64,000 nt of DNA, taken from NCBI GenBank assembly GCA_024449915.1, contig JAMZAV010004549.1, positions 81,624 to 145,623 of the forward strand, in the 5' to 3' direction. The notes beneath the pieces are model-generated. The model saw only the letters and a program-made list of their open reading frames with translations, searched no databases and had not been told where the DNA came from. Within the stretch, counting starts at the first letter, position 1; the number at the start of each line of letters is the position of its first letter. Position numbers and translations under genes: made by a program. This DNA is from Sweltsa coloradensis (Eukaryota > Arthropoda > Insecta > Plecoptera > Chloroperlidae). Below, one piece after another: positions 28,038-39,854 of this stretch.

Positions 28038-28723
28038 GGTTTGTTTGGTTTGCTACACAAACTTACACTTTACACTAGTGTAGGCTCAAAAAGTCTAAAA
28101 AGCGTTTTCGTATTAAGTGTAGTGTAAAGTGTAGCCGTTTGGTTTGACTTCGTGTAGTGTAAAGTGTAGAATTTCTACACGAGCTCCAAGAGGTCGTGTA
28201 GAGTGTAGGTGTAGAAATTTAGGCGCAACATTTGAAGAGAAACAGGTTAAAAGTTAAAACATGATGAATGACACATTCTTTCATTGACAATCTGATATAA
28301 CTCCTAAAATCAATTAATAGTCGATTATTACGCATTAGAAACTGATTCGGAGTAATTTATTTATGTGGCACTATATTTTGTTATGAGGGCAAATGCGTAG
28401 GGTACTCTAACCTCAATTAGGATAAGCACTATTGAAGTTTATATTCCAAATAGCTTTTCATCGTTCAGATAGTACACACTTACTATCATATACTACTATC
28501 ATTTTGACTCATTTAGTGCCTTCAACAGTACTGTTTGTTGTTTTATTATGATTTTTAGTTTGACAGTTCGATGTGAGCGAATCTAGTGTAGAACGAAGTC
28601 CTTGGTGTAGAGTGTAGCTTAAAAAACGTTTTGTTATCCTGGGTAAAGTGTAGTGTAATTTGATTTCAAGGCCTACACATACACAACACAAGTCTACACT
28701 ACACTAGGTAAACCAAACAAACC
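28038..28723. mobile_element. MITE with TA target duplication
   Basis: The ends are 14-bp perfect inverted repeats, GGTTTGTTTGGTTT at 28038-28051 and its complement at 28710-28723, flanked on both sides by TA. The 686-bp interior is non-coding and carries several short words of the form GTGTAGTGTAAAGTGTAG in both orientations near each end. A TA duplication is typical of Tc1/mariner-type transposases, which would have to act in trans. The superfamily is inferred from the TA only. Confidence 0.8.
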
Positions 28724-31186
28724 TAATAATGAACAATATCTTTTCTGTATGAAATCCTTGTGCCGGAGCCTAAAGATCGTTGAAATTTTATTTCTCATGG
28801 GAGATTCTTGATGATGGGACCAAGTTTGAAAATGATCAAGTTAGACATTTTTTACATGGATCATGGTGTACCCAACATTTCTTATTTAACTCGGTGAGTT
28901 CATAACTAATTAGCCTGAATGACATACATTTTTGGGGTTAAGTGGGTAAAGAGGTAATAGAACACTTTAATTTTTACATTTCGCAAATAGCAATTTGAAG
29001 CATCCGGTGTGTAAGAAACTTGGCAGTCAAGCAAATATCGACATACAAGTGGTCTTCAGTACTAGATTATCGATACTAATCTTAAATCTGCCAAAACAAT
29101 TCACGAATGTGCTATTTAACCGAATCTAAAAAACCTAATAAGAGTATATGTTGTTTTAACGATTGTGTGTGTGACTATAGACTTTCATTTTTATTACCGT
29201 GGTAACCGTGCAAAATTCCAAACATGTGATTTCAGTGACCCGATCGAATGGGAATATGGCTCAATCGCATGTCCTACATTCTCATTAAACTATCTTGCGT
29301 GCTTGTTTTCATGTTTACAAAATACAACACTGCAGAGTTCTGAAGTATACTCACTTGAGAGATTTTGTAAGAAAATGGGTAGAAAGTACAGCAATATGGC
29401 ATTGCAATTGAAGTCTGATTGTAGTATTATATAACCTAAACCTCATGGTTCTCCTTCCCACTTTCACATAGTGTTTCATTAAACGAAAATAAATTGAAGT
29501 AAATTAGTTTTTAGAATACTGCCAAATTCATTCTTTAATTAATTAATTAACTCAAACATTCTCTGAAGTTTATTTTGTGCTTAGACCCTTCACACTCACC
29601 TCTTTCACTGTTAATAAATTAAATATTTCATGACTAAAATCATATGTTAGATAGGCACTGCAACATTGTTCAGTTATTAACACTCGCAATGATTGATAAG
29701 ACATGCAAACTATTGTAAACCTAAATGTTATTGATAGTTAACACGGACATAAAAATACGTGTTTCCGCCCCCTCCTCCTCCCGCAATAGTTCGACCGCCC
29801 CCCCTCTACTCAGAACGAGTATGAACAAAACATTTTCGTATTTAGATCACACCTTCACAATCTGCATTTCTTTCGAAGAAATATAAAGGAGCGAAAGAGA
29901 CTAAACGCAGAACAAATCTCATTGTATTGAAACAATTTTGTAAATGAGAGCACAACATTTTCCGAGTCCAACAGCTGTCCACATAATTGGTCATGTTGCT
30001 TATGTTATCGAAGAAAGTAGACAATACATAGAGTGTATAGTAGTTATAGCACAAAACTGATACACGATTGAAAGTGTTTCGTTATTATTGTGGTCGAAAA
30101 CATTCTTACCTCTGTGATAGTGATAATTATTCCAAACGGAGGTACATCAGTACAGTTGATTTCTATTAAAGAATGTTGCCTGCTACACGTAACAGGAACT
30201 TTTATTACGCCTGTAAAGAAGTTATGTTAGTAGGCTTATCAAATATAACTTATAATGATTGTGTGCACATTAGGCATTGTATTTCGACAGTGTACATTAC
30301 CATAGCATGAATTAACAGCCTATTTTACGATGCTGATAACCAATAACCATCGGTATTGAAATCATTTCAGCTTTCTCAGATAATCCACAGAATATAGGGG
30401 TATATCAACTAAAATTCACCATCACCCTGCTAATAGGACTTGAGATACAGTAGATACACTCGCGAACGAAAGTAAATCAAGGGTATGACACAAAGACGTA
30501 ACTGTGTGGCTCGTTGTTTCAGTGCCAGTGCGTGTGGTCCCGTCTTATCAACAAGGCATTGGCCAATCATTGCTTTGTCGATACAGGCGTGCGTTTGTAG
30601 GTGAATCGTGGCTAACCAGCGTGCATCGATGGTTCTGATGGTTTCGGTGCGTACCTACATGTTTGGTTTGAACCACTTTTCATCCAAATTTCTCAAACCC
30701 CGCAAATTAAATCAGTGTAATCGAATGGGGACTAAAAAATTACAAGGAAGAAAAGTCACAATTGTAAAAGCTATGGATCGACATCAAAAGAGTTAGTCTT
30801 AAAAGCGTATTTTCGTTCGCGCATCCCCAGAGCAACAATTTTCAATATATTTATAGTTCCACTGTATTGGTTGTCTGTGCGACGGTCACGTCTCACGTCA
30901 CGTGATAAAAACCGATCACAAAGTCTCGATTTACATAGCTCTTCAACAAAGATGATATTAAAGTATATGATTTTTTGTGATCCCGGGCGTAAGGGGGTGC
31001 GGGTTCTTGCTTCCCCCAGAAAGTTACAAAACTCGTGACCCGGCACCTCTACCATTACTGAATGCAAGATCATGCCATGAAGGTAGGCACCCAAGAAGAT
31101 CATTTCACCGCAAATTATGTTTATATTATGTTAGTATTCTTCTTCGACGGCTCGGAGGAGCTCACTCTTTGGACACAATAAAATAA
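28724..31186. other. No gene seen (about 2.5 kb)
   Basis: Ordinary AT-rich sequence. Several short ORFs occur but none has a recognisable domain or convincing splice sites. A C-rich patch lies at about 29766-29810. A polypurine and polypyrimidine mix near 31010-31090 has no clear identity. Confidence 0.45.
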
Positions 31187-31794
31187 ACTAGGAAAACGCT
31201 CAAGTCCCGCCGCGTTCATGGATGAGCTTTTTTGTAAGTTTTTAGTTTGCGTAGGACCACTTTTCCTTTGTAAGTGCATTTTGAATGTATTGTAGGTGAT
31301 TGTTGTCGAGTTTCAAATGTAACTTGTTAATTGTTATTATAAACCTCAAAAAAACTCATATCAAAACCTTTATTCTATGGATTCTGGCTAACTTTTTCAA
31401 CTTTTTATTTCAAAAGGTACTACATCACCATAACCTTAATGTCCATGTGAAATATGAACGTTGTAGCCCCACCCGTTTGGTCAGAATCGGCCCAAATGTC
31501 ACGAAAATATCGCACTAAAAATCGGAAAAAATCGTAAAAGTGCGATAGTCATGAGAAATATTTCTTCGATTGTACCCAAAAACGTGGCACGTCTTAGTTC
31601 AGAGATTTCGAAGGTCCCCTTCAATTTTCATCGAGATCGCTTATGCCGTTTGCCCGGAATCGTGCGAACAAATAGACAAAAAAACAACAAAACAACAAAA
31701 AAAAAACAACAAAAAACATTGGAGCTAAATTTTTTGAGGGGTCAGTGAAATTGAAGTTTTCTCTTCGCTCGCTACGCTCGCTACGCTAATCCAA
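31187..31794 (-). mobile_element. Helitron-like repeat, type B body
   Basis: Read on the minus strand, it starts TTGGATTAGCGTAGCGAGCG and ends with AACGC..GCGTT, a possible hairpin, followed by TTCCTAG and a flanking T. Just inside the 3' end is GCTCATCC, the inverse of the GGATGAGC type start. The interior has the type B marker segment (accaaacgggtggggctacaa and neighbours) in one copy. The tail contains ggcgggactt. Confidence 0.72.
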
Positions 31795-32064
31795 TAATAA
31801 TCATATTTATAATCACGCTTCAAGGACAGAAGCAAAGAATTAAGGTTCGCGTTCTCTGTTTTCTTTTTCAATAGTTTGTTTATTCCCCGATTGATGAATA
31901 AATAAATAAAATAAATTTTATTTAGAGTCTACCCACTCAAGTTATATAAAAAATTTTCAGTGGGGGACTTTAAATCAATGCGACCAAGCCAACCCTGCAG
32001 GCCCCGACGCAATCGACGATTGAGCGATAACCAACCAAAGATCGATATTTTTAATAGGAAATAT

Positions 32065-32321
32065 AGCAACCTTAATTTTATGAATTAATATATTCGTGTG
32101 AAATTTGAGCGCAATCGAAAAATTATTTCTCATGAAAAACGCAATTTTACGCTTTTTTCGCTTTAAAAAAAATTATACGATGTATAACACCTACATGCTT
32201 TACCTGATTGTAATGATTTTTTCACAGAACAACAGAAAATCTGCATAACACATGACAGCTCAATGCACCAATTACGCTCATCTAACAACGCGCCTGAAAA
32301 AGCGTTTGCGAAGCTTCCTAG
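32065..32321 (+). mobile_element. Helitron-like repeat, type A, 5'-truncated
   Basis: It carries one unit of the about 155-bp internal repeat (tgaaatttgagcgcaatcg, atttctcatgaaaa), then cagaacaacagaaaat, then the 3' end with gctcatct, AACGC..GCGTT and tgcgaagcttCCTAG followed by T. The 5' end is missing. Confidence 0.7.
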
Positions 32322-32775
32322 TACTATAGGGAATTGGTTGTTCAACCAGACTTCTAATGGACCAATGGTATAATACTGTACTTACTAAGAGATAACTACT
32401 ATGAATGGAGGCTGGTCAAGCAGACTTCCAATCCATTGAAAAGTTAATGAATGGTTTGCATATTTTTAATAACCTGGTGTAATCTACTCCGACGATGACT
32501 CAAGTTATAAACCAATGTAATGATGGTGACAGGAGAATAAGGGACCAACATATTATGTAGTCAATGAAAGAACATCTGCTAACTGTATGAAGTTACTTTA
32601 ATTGTCTTAAATAAGTAGTACAAAATATGTAGTGTGAAATTTGTACCTTGAACGTGGAGTGATGGTAATAAATCTCCATAGACATAATAATATAATAGTA
32701 TTATCGGCATATCATACGTATGTTCTCGAGGTAAAGCATAGGGAATCAATGTAGAAATGTGAAAAATATTTTTTT

Positions 32776-33540
32776 TTGGATGAGCGTAGCGAGCGTAGCG
32801 AGCGAAGCGAAGATTCCATTTCACTACACTGCAGAAAAAAATCCGGAATGTTTTTTTTTTTTTTTTTTTCTGTATTTTTGTGTGTCTGTGAACACGATTC
32901 CGGCTAAACCGATACTCCAATTGCGATGAAATTTTATGGAGGCCTTCGAAATCTCTGAACGAAGAATACTGCCACGTTTTTGAGCGCAATCGAAAAATTA
33001 TTTCTCATGAAAATCGCAATTTTACGATTTTTTTTCGATTTAAAAAAAATTTCTTAAATGCTTTGTCCGATTTTAATGATTTTTTCACAGAACCTTAATT
33101 TTATGAATTTATGTATTCGTGTGAAATTTGAGTGCAATCAAAAAACTATTTCTCATGAAAATCGAAATTTTACGTTTTTTTTCTTTTAAAACAATTCTTT
33201 GACTTATAACACCTATATGCTTTATCCTATTGTAATAATTTTTTCACAGAACCTTAAAATTTTTATAAATTCATATATTTGTGTAAAATTTGTGCGCAAT
33301 CGAATAATTATTTCTTATGAAAATTTCAATATTACGACTTTTTCCTTTTTTTAAATTACAATTAACTAAAAAAAATTAAAATTTAGGTTAATTTTTCATT
33401 TAATTTAATTTAATTTAAAAAAATCTTCAACTAAGTAATGATTTTTTCACAGAACAACAGAAAATCCGCATAACACATGGCAGCTCAATGCACCAATTAC
33501 GCTCATCCAACAACGCGGCGGGACTTAAGCGTTTTCCTAG
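32776..33540 (+). mobile_element. Helitron-like repeat, type A body with type B tail
   Basis: It starts TTGGATGAGCGTAGCGAGCG and has the standard type A left part (ttccatttcactacactg, then acacgattccggctaaaccg). Three or so internal repeat units follow, with atttctcatgaaaat words near 33000, 33150 and 33310. It ends with gctcatccaacAACGC, ggcgggactta, aGCGTT and ttCCTAG. The tail is the type B one, although the body is type A. Confidence 0.75.
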
Positions 33541-34195
33541 TTATATTTGGGTGTGCACCATCAAAGTTTTATCTCTTTTCAAATTATGACATTTGCACCA
33601 TTGTTGAAAGCAGATTCTCAATACAATTAATAGAGCATGACATTATTTTCAATTTGCTTGTGCTTCAGTTGTGAAGTAGGTAGTCACTTTATCATTGTAT
33701 CACTTTCATAAATTCATTTATAACTAGTGTTTTATTTTTATTTGCTATTTTGTAATCTATTTAAATTGAATGTTACACAGGCTAACTGCTAAGTGGAGGT
33801 GGCAATCTGAGTCTTGAAGAAGATATCAAGAGTGATATGGACGGAATAATCAATGAGCAGCAAGCAGATATTTGTTATCAAGATGATGGTTGTTGCAGCA
33901 AGATACATATAACACACAAACAACGGCTGAACATTTTGCAAGATGCGTGGGCTATAGGCTTTACAGTTCAGGTCACTGCCATCATGGTTACTTGCTTGTG
34001 TTGGTTTTCTTCTTAGGAACCAGCCAATACCCCAGGAATTACATTTGAACTTGATAGCACAAACATGTGACAAAGCTGCACAAGACTACAAGAGCACAAA
34101 GAAATGTTTGAAACATTCAAAGCCAGTTGACACAGGATCAGACTGTTTATCCCTATAATATGAACGCATCACTTTTTTTTGACAAAGTACCGTAG
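33541..34195. other. 3' flank of docking-protein gene
   Basis: Lies just downstream (minus strand) of the stop codon at 34196 and probably includes the 3' UTR. No clear poly(A) signal could be assigned and no other gene was recognised. Confidence 0.4.
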
Positions 34196-35011
34196 TCACG
34201 AGGTGTTAATGCTGGCCATGACCATGTAGTGTTGTTCTTCAGTGGGAGGTGCCCGGCCTGCGATGGACCTCTTGATTCCTGGCGACATGGGCAAATAGTC
34301 GGGCTCCGGTTCAATCGAGTCGACAGATGTCGTCACTGGCGGCCAGAAGAATCTGCTCCTAGCGCTTTGCACGTCCCAAGACGAAGTGTCGAGAGTCGAC
34401 GGGTAGTGCAACTGAGGGGAGGAGCAGGTCGAGAAACACCGGCTTCGAGCCAACGAATTAAAACCTTCGGTGTCGATCGTCAGGTTGGGTATTCTCTTTC
34501 TCGGCGGTAACGGTGGAGGCGAGGATGGTGAAGACTTACTCGAGCCGTTTTGGTTCATGCAAGAGTAAATGACTCGTCGGGCATGGCGATCACAGTGTCC
34601 GGTATTTCTTCGTATATACCTGAAGCTATTGATATTCCCGATTCTCTTCTCGGAGACCTATACTTCTCTAACTCAACTAAATCACCAACAAGGTCGTCGT
34701 CGTCACTATTGCAGAAACCAACCTTCTGATATTCATGCACAGACTCGCAATCACTACCACCCGGGGTGAAAAACACCAACCCCAAGCTTGCCGTGAGGAG
34801 ACTGGACGCTCCTTTGCTTTCCGACGGCAGACTGGACGCTAACTTTGTCTTTATCGGGACGCCCGAGTCCTCGGAGTACGTTGAAGTACGTTTGCTAGAG
34901 TCTTGTGAACTACTGTTTGACCTGAAGGCGTTGAAGCGCTTCCGTCTGAACTTGATTCCGATGAAGGAGGTACCGGAACCGGAACCCACCGCTTCTTCTG
35001 GGCTACAATAT
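34196..35011 (-). CDS. DOK/IRS-type docking protein, C-terminal part of last exon
   Basis: This is the tail of a tyrosine-kinase substrate adaptor. In order it shows a Ser/Thr-rich region, SGIYEEIPDTV (YEEI is the preferred Src-type SH2 ligand), SPPPLPPRKR (a class II SH3 ligand), DYLPMSPG and HYMVM (two YxxM sites, the PI3-kinase p85 SH2 motif), then the stop at 34196-34198. YLPMSPG resembles the repeated YxPMSPG sites of insulin receptor substrates, while the PTB end in the upstream part (40911-41087) looks more DOK-like. The frame shifts once at 34555-34562, where TGA of the first frame overlaps ATG of the second (ATGA). A one-base sequencing error is the simplest explanation. The exon is broken at 35011 by an LTR retrotransposon; without it, the frame continues directly into 40911. 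Confidence 0.78.
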
Positions 35012-36063
35012 TGTCAGACTAGGAGGGACCTAGGCCTTTTGGTCGTGAGTGTTACTTCTGCCTGGGTGGCTGTAACTAGGGACGCAGCGGCCGGCCTCCC
35101 AGGACATAACCCCTCTTAGGCCTTAGGCTCCTAGAATCGACCAGGACCTTGGGTTGATGAGGATTCTAGAGGATGCGGGGTAAAGAACAGTACATAACTA
35201 CAGCTTTCAATTCAAAGAAGGGGCACTGTATTAAATAAACACCACATTCCTATTCTGACCAAGGGTTAAGCCTGTGCATGCCGTTGCCTGATTGACGTGT
35301 TGGGTTCCCACAATTACTCTCTTAGTTACTCTTTAGATGTGAATACATGACTTACTTTATACCCTCAGGACTGTGGTAGGACGACTCTACGAACAGACTG
35401 GCCCCTTTGGTTGGACCGCTCTCCCTCTGTAGACGCTGGACCCTCTGGAGTGGCCTGTAGTCGAACTCTTCCCTCTTGACGGCTACTCGAACGCTTCTCC
35501 CATGTAGGTCTTGAGTCTTCACCGCATAGACTTATCCACTCACGGCTAAGTACCAGCTTCAAAGCCTGCTCGGGCCCGTCACTCTTAGTACGTCCTTGCT
35601 CAAGTGTGATCTCTACTGGACTGCCCCCTTAGCGACCTCGCTTGCCTACGGGAGAGCTAGTCCCCCTCCCCGCCAGCCAAACCACGTGTGTCTCTCGCCC
35701 AATCCGCGCTTCTTCCACTGTCCAGGTTCCCCGAGCCAAACATCGCTTTACATAATTCGGCCAAATAAACATTCAACTCAGCATAAACATTCCATCGAAA
35801 ATCCAGAATTGTTATATCAATACAACTGACGAAACCATCTGTCAGCACCTCACTCCGTAAACACACACCTCGTTATTTGGGCCAGCTTGATTACTTCACA
35901 GCCAACATTCCACTGACCAACTAGGTCACATTGCAAATGACGTCAATCGTTAGGTAACGCCAAAGTTGTTACTTCCAACTAATAAACACCTCTTGCTGCA
36001 ACTCGATGCTTCTTAACTGAATAGAACTCCAGATATTCGGATAAACTATCCAAATATATGACA
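35012..36063 (-). repeat. 3' LTR
   Basis: 1052 bp, TG...CA, and the same length as the other LTR. By eye I count about eight substitutions between the two. It contains a consensus CRE, TGACGTCA, at 35938-35945, which may respond to CREB/ATF factors (inferred). Confidence 0.92.
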
Positions 36064-36075
36064 ACCGCTCCCCTG
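36064..36075 (-). other. Polypurine tract
   Basis: On the minus strand AGGGGAGCGG lies immediately before the 3' LTR, the expected place for plus-strand DNA priming. Confidence 0.6.
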
Positions 36076-36719
36076 TAGAAGAAACACGTCCTCGTGTTTC
36101 CGCGGAAAACTTCTTGCCAAAAACAACGCTGACAACGATGAACCACGTATACCTCCATGTCATGCTGACCTCGCCTCCAGGCGTTTTCAGAACCGATTGC
36201 TTGACGCTCTTACTCCGATCAGCCTGCCATTTCAGTACACACGGCTTTCTCCAACTTCATCCAGCCATCTTCAGGTATTCTCTTCCAATGCTCCGATGCC
36301 ATCTTCTTCCAGATGAATCCATACTGTCATCCCACCAAAGTCCTCTCTGAAACCCCTACCGCAAAGAAAAACAAGGGAAAAACAACCCCCCTCCCTCAAA
36401 AAAAACCCCGCACGTCAACAGTAACAAAAATGCACAGACTTACCTGTATGGCCATACATCCAGGATCTAATCTGAGCGTGACTCGACCAGACAGTAAACT
36501 TCCTAACCAAACGCTAAAAAAACCGCAACCAGTTTAGCTGTAACACCCTAGTTTAGTCTAGCACAGGCAACGAAAAACAAACCCGAAAATACAAAAAAAA
36601 CGAACAGAGACTGATACCTGTGTGTAAAATCAAAACATCAAAAACAATAAGCATGCATTTAAGTTTACTGTCTCAAAAAACCCTAAATAAATCATTTTGA
36701 AACTCCTGGTTAATTTAAA

Positions 36720-36860
36720 AAAAAAACATATCATTCCGTGATCCAGTGCGCCCTCCGACAGGATGGATGAAGAACACCTCACACTCCATGGTGTCTCCTC
36801 CAGATAAGAACGGGCAGGTACCGTCTTGTTTGCAGATCATATGGACTCGCAAATGAACTG
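36720..36860 (-). other. Exon-like segment inside the LTR element
   Basis: A strong acceptor-like sequence (TTGTTTTCTGTTAACAG) on the minus strand is followed by an open frame reading HLRVHMICKQDGTCPFL and then GGDTMECEVFFIHPVGG, with several Cys. It stays open for about 45 codons, with no good donor at its end. I do not recognise the protein. It may be a captured host exon or a chance ORF. Confidence 0.35.
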
Positions 36861-37370
36861 TTAACAGAAAACAAACAACAGCAGAAACTGACACATAATA
36901 GTCTATTAGACCATAACAATAACAAAACATAGCTGATGTTACTTTCTGCCCGAGAAATAGCTGAGCACACAGTGAGTAAACAAAACTAAACGAGATTCTA
37001 AATTTTAGAACTTATAAATTATCTTACTATGCAAGAATCCAATTACAAATTAATTGCAAAAAGAACAATGAAAATTAACTAGCCACAAAACAAGCACTAG
37101 AATCTCCAACATTAATAAATGCAATAACCTTTAATTTGACTTTTAACCATAATAAGCAAACATAATGAAAAAAAACTATTAGCAATTAAATAACTCATAA
37201 CTCAACTGTGCGCTGCTTTAAGTAAACTTTATACTGACTCTAAATTAATAGCAATAAATTTTTCAAATTTTAAAACAGTATTAGCTTTTAACAATCAAGA
37301 ATTAAAAACAAAACAATTTCCTTTTCTAAAACATAATTACAGTCCATGTAACACATCCATAGAGATTGAC

Positions 37371-37485
37371 TATACCCACACACATCCAGGTAACTACCAT
37401 GCCCAGGACTCGAACCCCACTCCTCCTGCACAGAGCAAAGGAACCTAACTGAAGTACCATCAGGACAACCCGACTAAAAAACTAC
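37371..37485 (-). mobile_element. tRNA-like SINE fragment
   Basis: On the minus strand cttcagttaggttcc (A-box-like) is followed by GGGGTTCGAGTCC (B-box). It is nested in the LTR element's interior. It could be a SINE or a tRNA pseudogene. Confidence 0.45.
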
Positions 37486-37788
37486 AGAAAAGTATAAAAC
37501 AAAACGATTCATTTCATATTACATACATAGCGATTTCGAAAAACGAACATCCTAGCCAACGACCCGCGTTGCTAACAGCCAACTAGCAATTTAATAATCC
37601 AAAAGCATAGCAGACCAAAGAAAACTACGAAATTTAAAATATTTCAAAATATTAGAATTCACAAAACAAGCGCAAATGGAAACAATTAAATCCGAATATG
37701 GCATATCAAACCACAAATTCCGCTCACCAAAAAGTATCTATTTACTTCATTTTTTTACTAATACTCCGTCCACATTGCCTACTCCTAT

Positions 37789-39528
37789 TCAACCACACCT
37801 AGCAACTCGACCTATGACCATCAAAGACAACCAACCATAAATAAGGGTGTCCATCCCTCCTTGGGCATCATGCATGCTCATTAACATTTCGCGCTTAAGA
37901 CTATCAGGGATCACTAACAGCTTTACCGGACCATTCGGACAAAAGTTTTTCTTATACAAAACCCCATCCTCTAGTACATAGCTTCGCGTTTGTCTTGCTA
38001 TCTGAGCTGTCGCCGAGCTAGGATCCTTCATAGCTGCGATTAACCCCGAAAGATTAACATCAGCCTCTTGTAACTTCCTAATGTCCTGAGCCTCCAGAGC
38101 CGTCGTCATTATCTCCAGATCCTGCGCCAGATCCCGCTGTTCCTCGTCATCCTCAGGGATCATCCTTGACAAACAATCGGCGTCCGTGTGATTTGCCCAC
38201 TTTTGAAGATAACCTCAAAATCAAAGTCCAGCAGGAAAATATTCCACCTAGCCAACCTTCCAGTATTGCTAGATGTTCGCCGAAGATAACAAAGGGCATG
38301 ATGATCGCTAATGACCTCAAACTTCCGCCCATATAAAAAATGCCTAAAAAATTTTTATCCCAAATACCACCGCCAGACACTCTAATTCAGTAATTGCATA
38401 CTGCGATTCTGCTCTCGACAACTTCCTTGAGGCATAGCCAATTGGATGCCATGAACCATCAAACTTCTGATATAGTATTGCACCCAATCCCACCCTCGAC
38501 GCATCTGTACGCAGCTGTGTTGGGGCCTCATGTAAATAATGACGCAACACAGGCGCTGATAGCAGTTTATTTTTCAAAGTCTGGAACGCCGACTCTTGCG
38601 CCTCACCCCACACAAATTTCACCCCTTTTTTCGTGAGATCAGTTAAAGGTGCGGCAATTGATGAGAAGCCCTGGACATACTTTCTGTAGAAAGATGATAA
38701 CCCCACAAACGATCTAACTTGTCGGATTCTGGTCGGCACAGGGAACTTTTTAATAGCTTCCACGGTAGCAGGATTTGGTGACACCCCTGTCTCATCAACA
38801 ACATGTCCCAAAATATTGACCCGCTTGTAACCAAAGTGACATTTTAAGGGATTCAGTGTCATCTTACACTGTCTGAACCGTTCAAGAACCAAACGTAGAC
38901 TAATCAGATGCATTGCGTAATTAATCGCGGCCACAAGGACGTCATCCAGATACACATGACAATGCTTGTATCTCAGACCAGCAAGGACCCTTGTCATCGT
39001 TTTCTGAAACCAAGATGGCGCCACTTTAATGCCAAAGGGCAATCGATTGAAGCTATACTTTCCTAACCAGCAGGTAAAAGAGCAGATCTCCTGCGCCCTT
39101 GGAGACAGTGCCAACTGAAAAAAACCACTAAACAAGTCTAATGTGGAGAACACCGTACAGTTGGCAAGACTGCATAATAAATCCTCCGCGTTCGCCGCCG
39201 GATAGGTAACATCCTTAATCAATAAGTTAGTTTTTCTGAAATCAACCACAAGCCTCAAGCTGCCATTAGCTTTTTTCACAAGCAAAATCGGCGAGCTCCA
39301 GTCCGAGTTCGACTCCCTGATGATCCCGGCTTTCAACATGTCAGAAACATGCGTCTGGATAGACTGTCGCTCAAGATGACTACAACGGTATGGCTGGACA
39401 TGAAAAGGCTTAGCATTATCTATGAGTTCAATATCACACTCCCCCCCCTTGTACGAAAACCTTTCCATTGCTGAAATGAAAAACAACTTCGCTGCCGTAC
39501 GAAGGCTGTTGACGCCCGACAAAAACAA
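37789..39528 (-). pseudogene. Gypsy pol fragment (RT, RNase H, start of integrase)
   Basis: The first frame (39528-38344, 394 aa) is a nearly complete reverse transcriptase plus the start of RNase H. It shows VVDFRKTN near residue 95-101, FSTLDLFSGF with catalytic Asp at about 131, LPFGIKVAP at about 163-171, YLDD at 193-196, then RNase H TDAS at 341-344 and ELECLAVV at 381-388. The frame then shifts; 38380-38153 continues RNase H in pieces. The frame 38172-37789 matches the spacer and the start of the integrase zinc-binding region (MSMHDAQGG). No gag, protease or integrase catalytic core follows. With frameshifts at about 38345 and 38160 this copy is non-functional as it stands, though single-base errors cannot be ruled out. 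Confidence 0.88.
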
Positions 39529-39540
39529 GTCTATCTAATC

Positions 39541-39562
39541 TTCTCTCTCTCTCTCTCTCTCT
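39541..39562 (+). repeat. (CT)n microsatellite
   Basis: About eleven CT units just upstream of the pol frame in the element's leader. Confidence 0.9.
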
Positions 39563-39836
39563 ACCGGATGCCAACGGCTCAGAGCGAGCGACCGTGTTGC
39601 CACATCTAACACATCGCGAGTCTCGTAACACATACAATGTATTTTATGTTACGCGTACCACACGTACATAACATAAATTAACATTCACCCTCCTGTATAA
39701 GAACAAGCAATAGTCCTAAACGATTGCACACCCTTCTATTCTTTCTCCACCCTTCTATCTCTTTACACAAACACCCTCAAAATAAATCACCATCAACCAT
39801 TTGTACACAGTACATAAAAATACTATTACACAAATC

Positions 39837-39854
39837 CGGCGAAAACCTCCACCA
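39837..39854 (-). other. Primer-binding site
   Basis: Directly after the 5' LTR end on the minus strand comes TGGTGGAGGTTTTCGCCG, beginning with TGG, the complement of a tRNA CCA end. The priming tRNA was not identified. Confidence 0.65.

Larger units (their letters stand above)
36076..37770 (-). other. Non-retroviral interior of the LTR element
   Basis: In a complete Gypsy element this span would hold integrase. No integrase core motif was seen. It contains an exon-like segment at 36720-36860 and a tRNA-like unit at 37371-37485; the rest is AT-rich. It may be acquired DNA replacing deleted pol sequence. Confidence 0.55.

Noticed and set aside
29165..29434. 89-aa ORF with several Cys
   Set aside because: No recognisable domain, no convincing splice sites and no conservation evidence.
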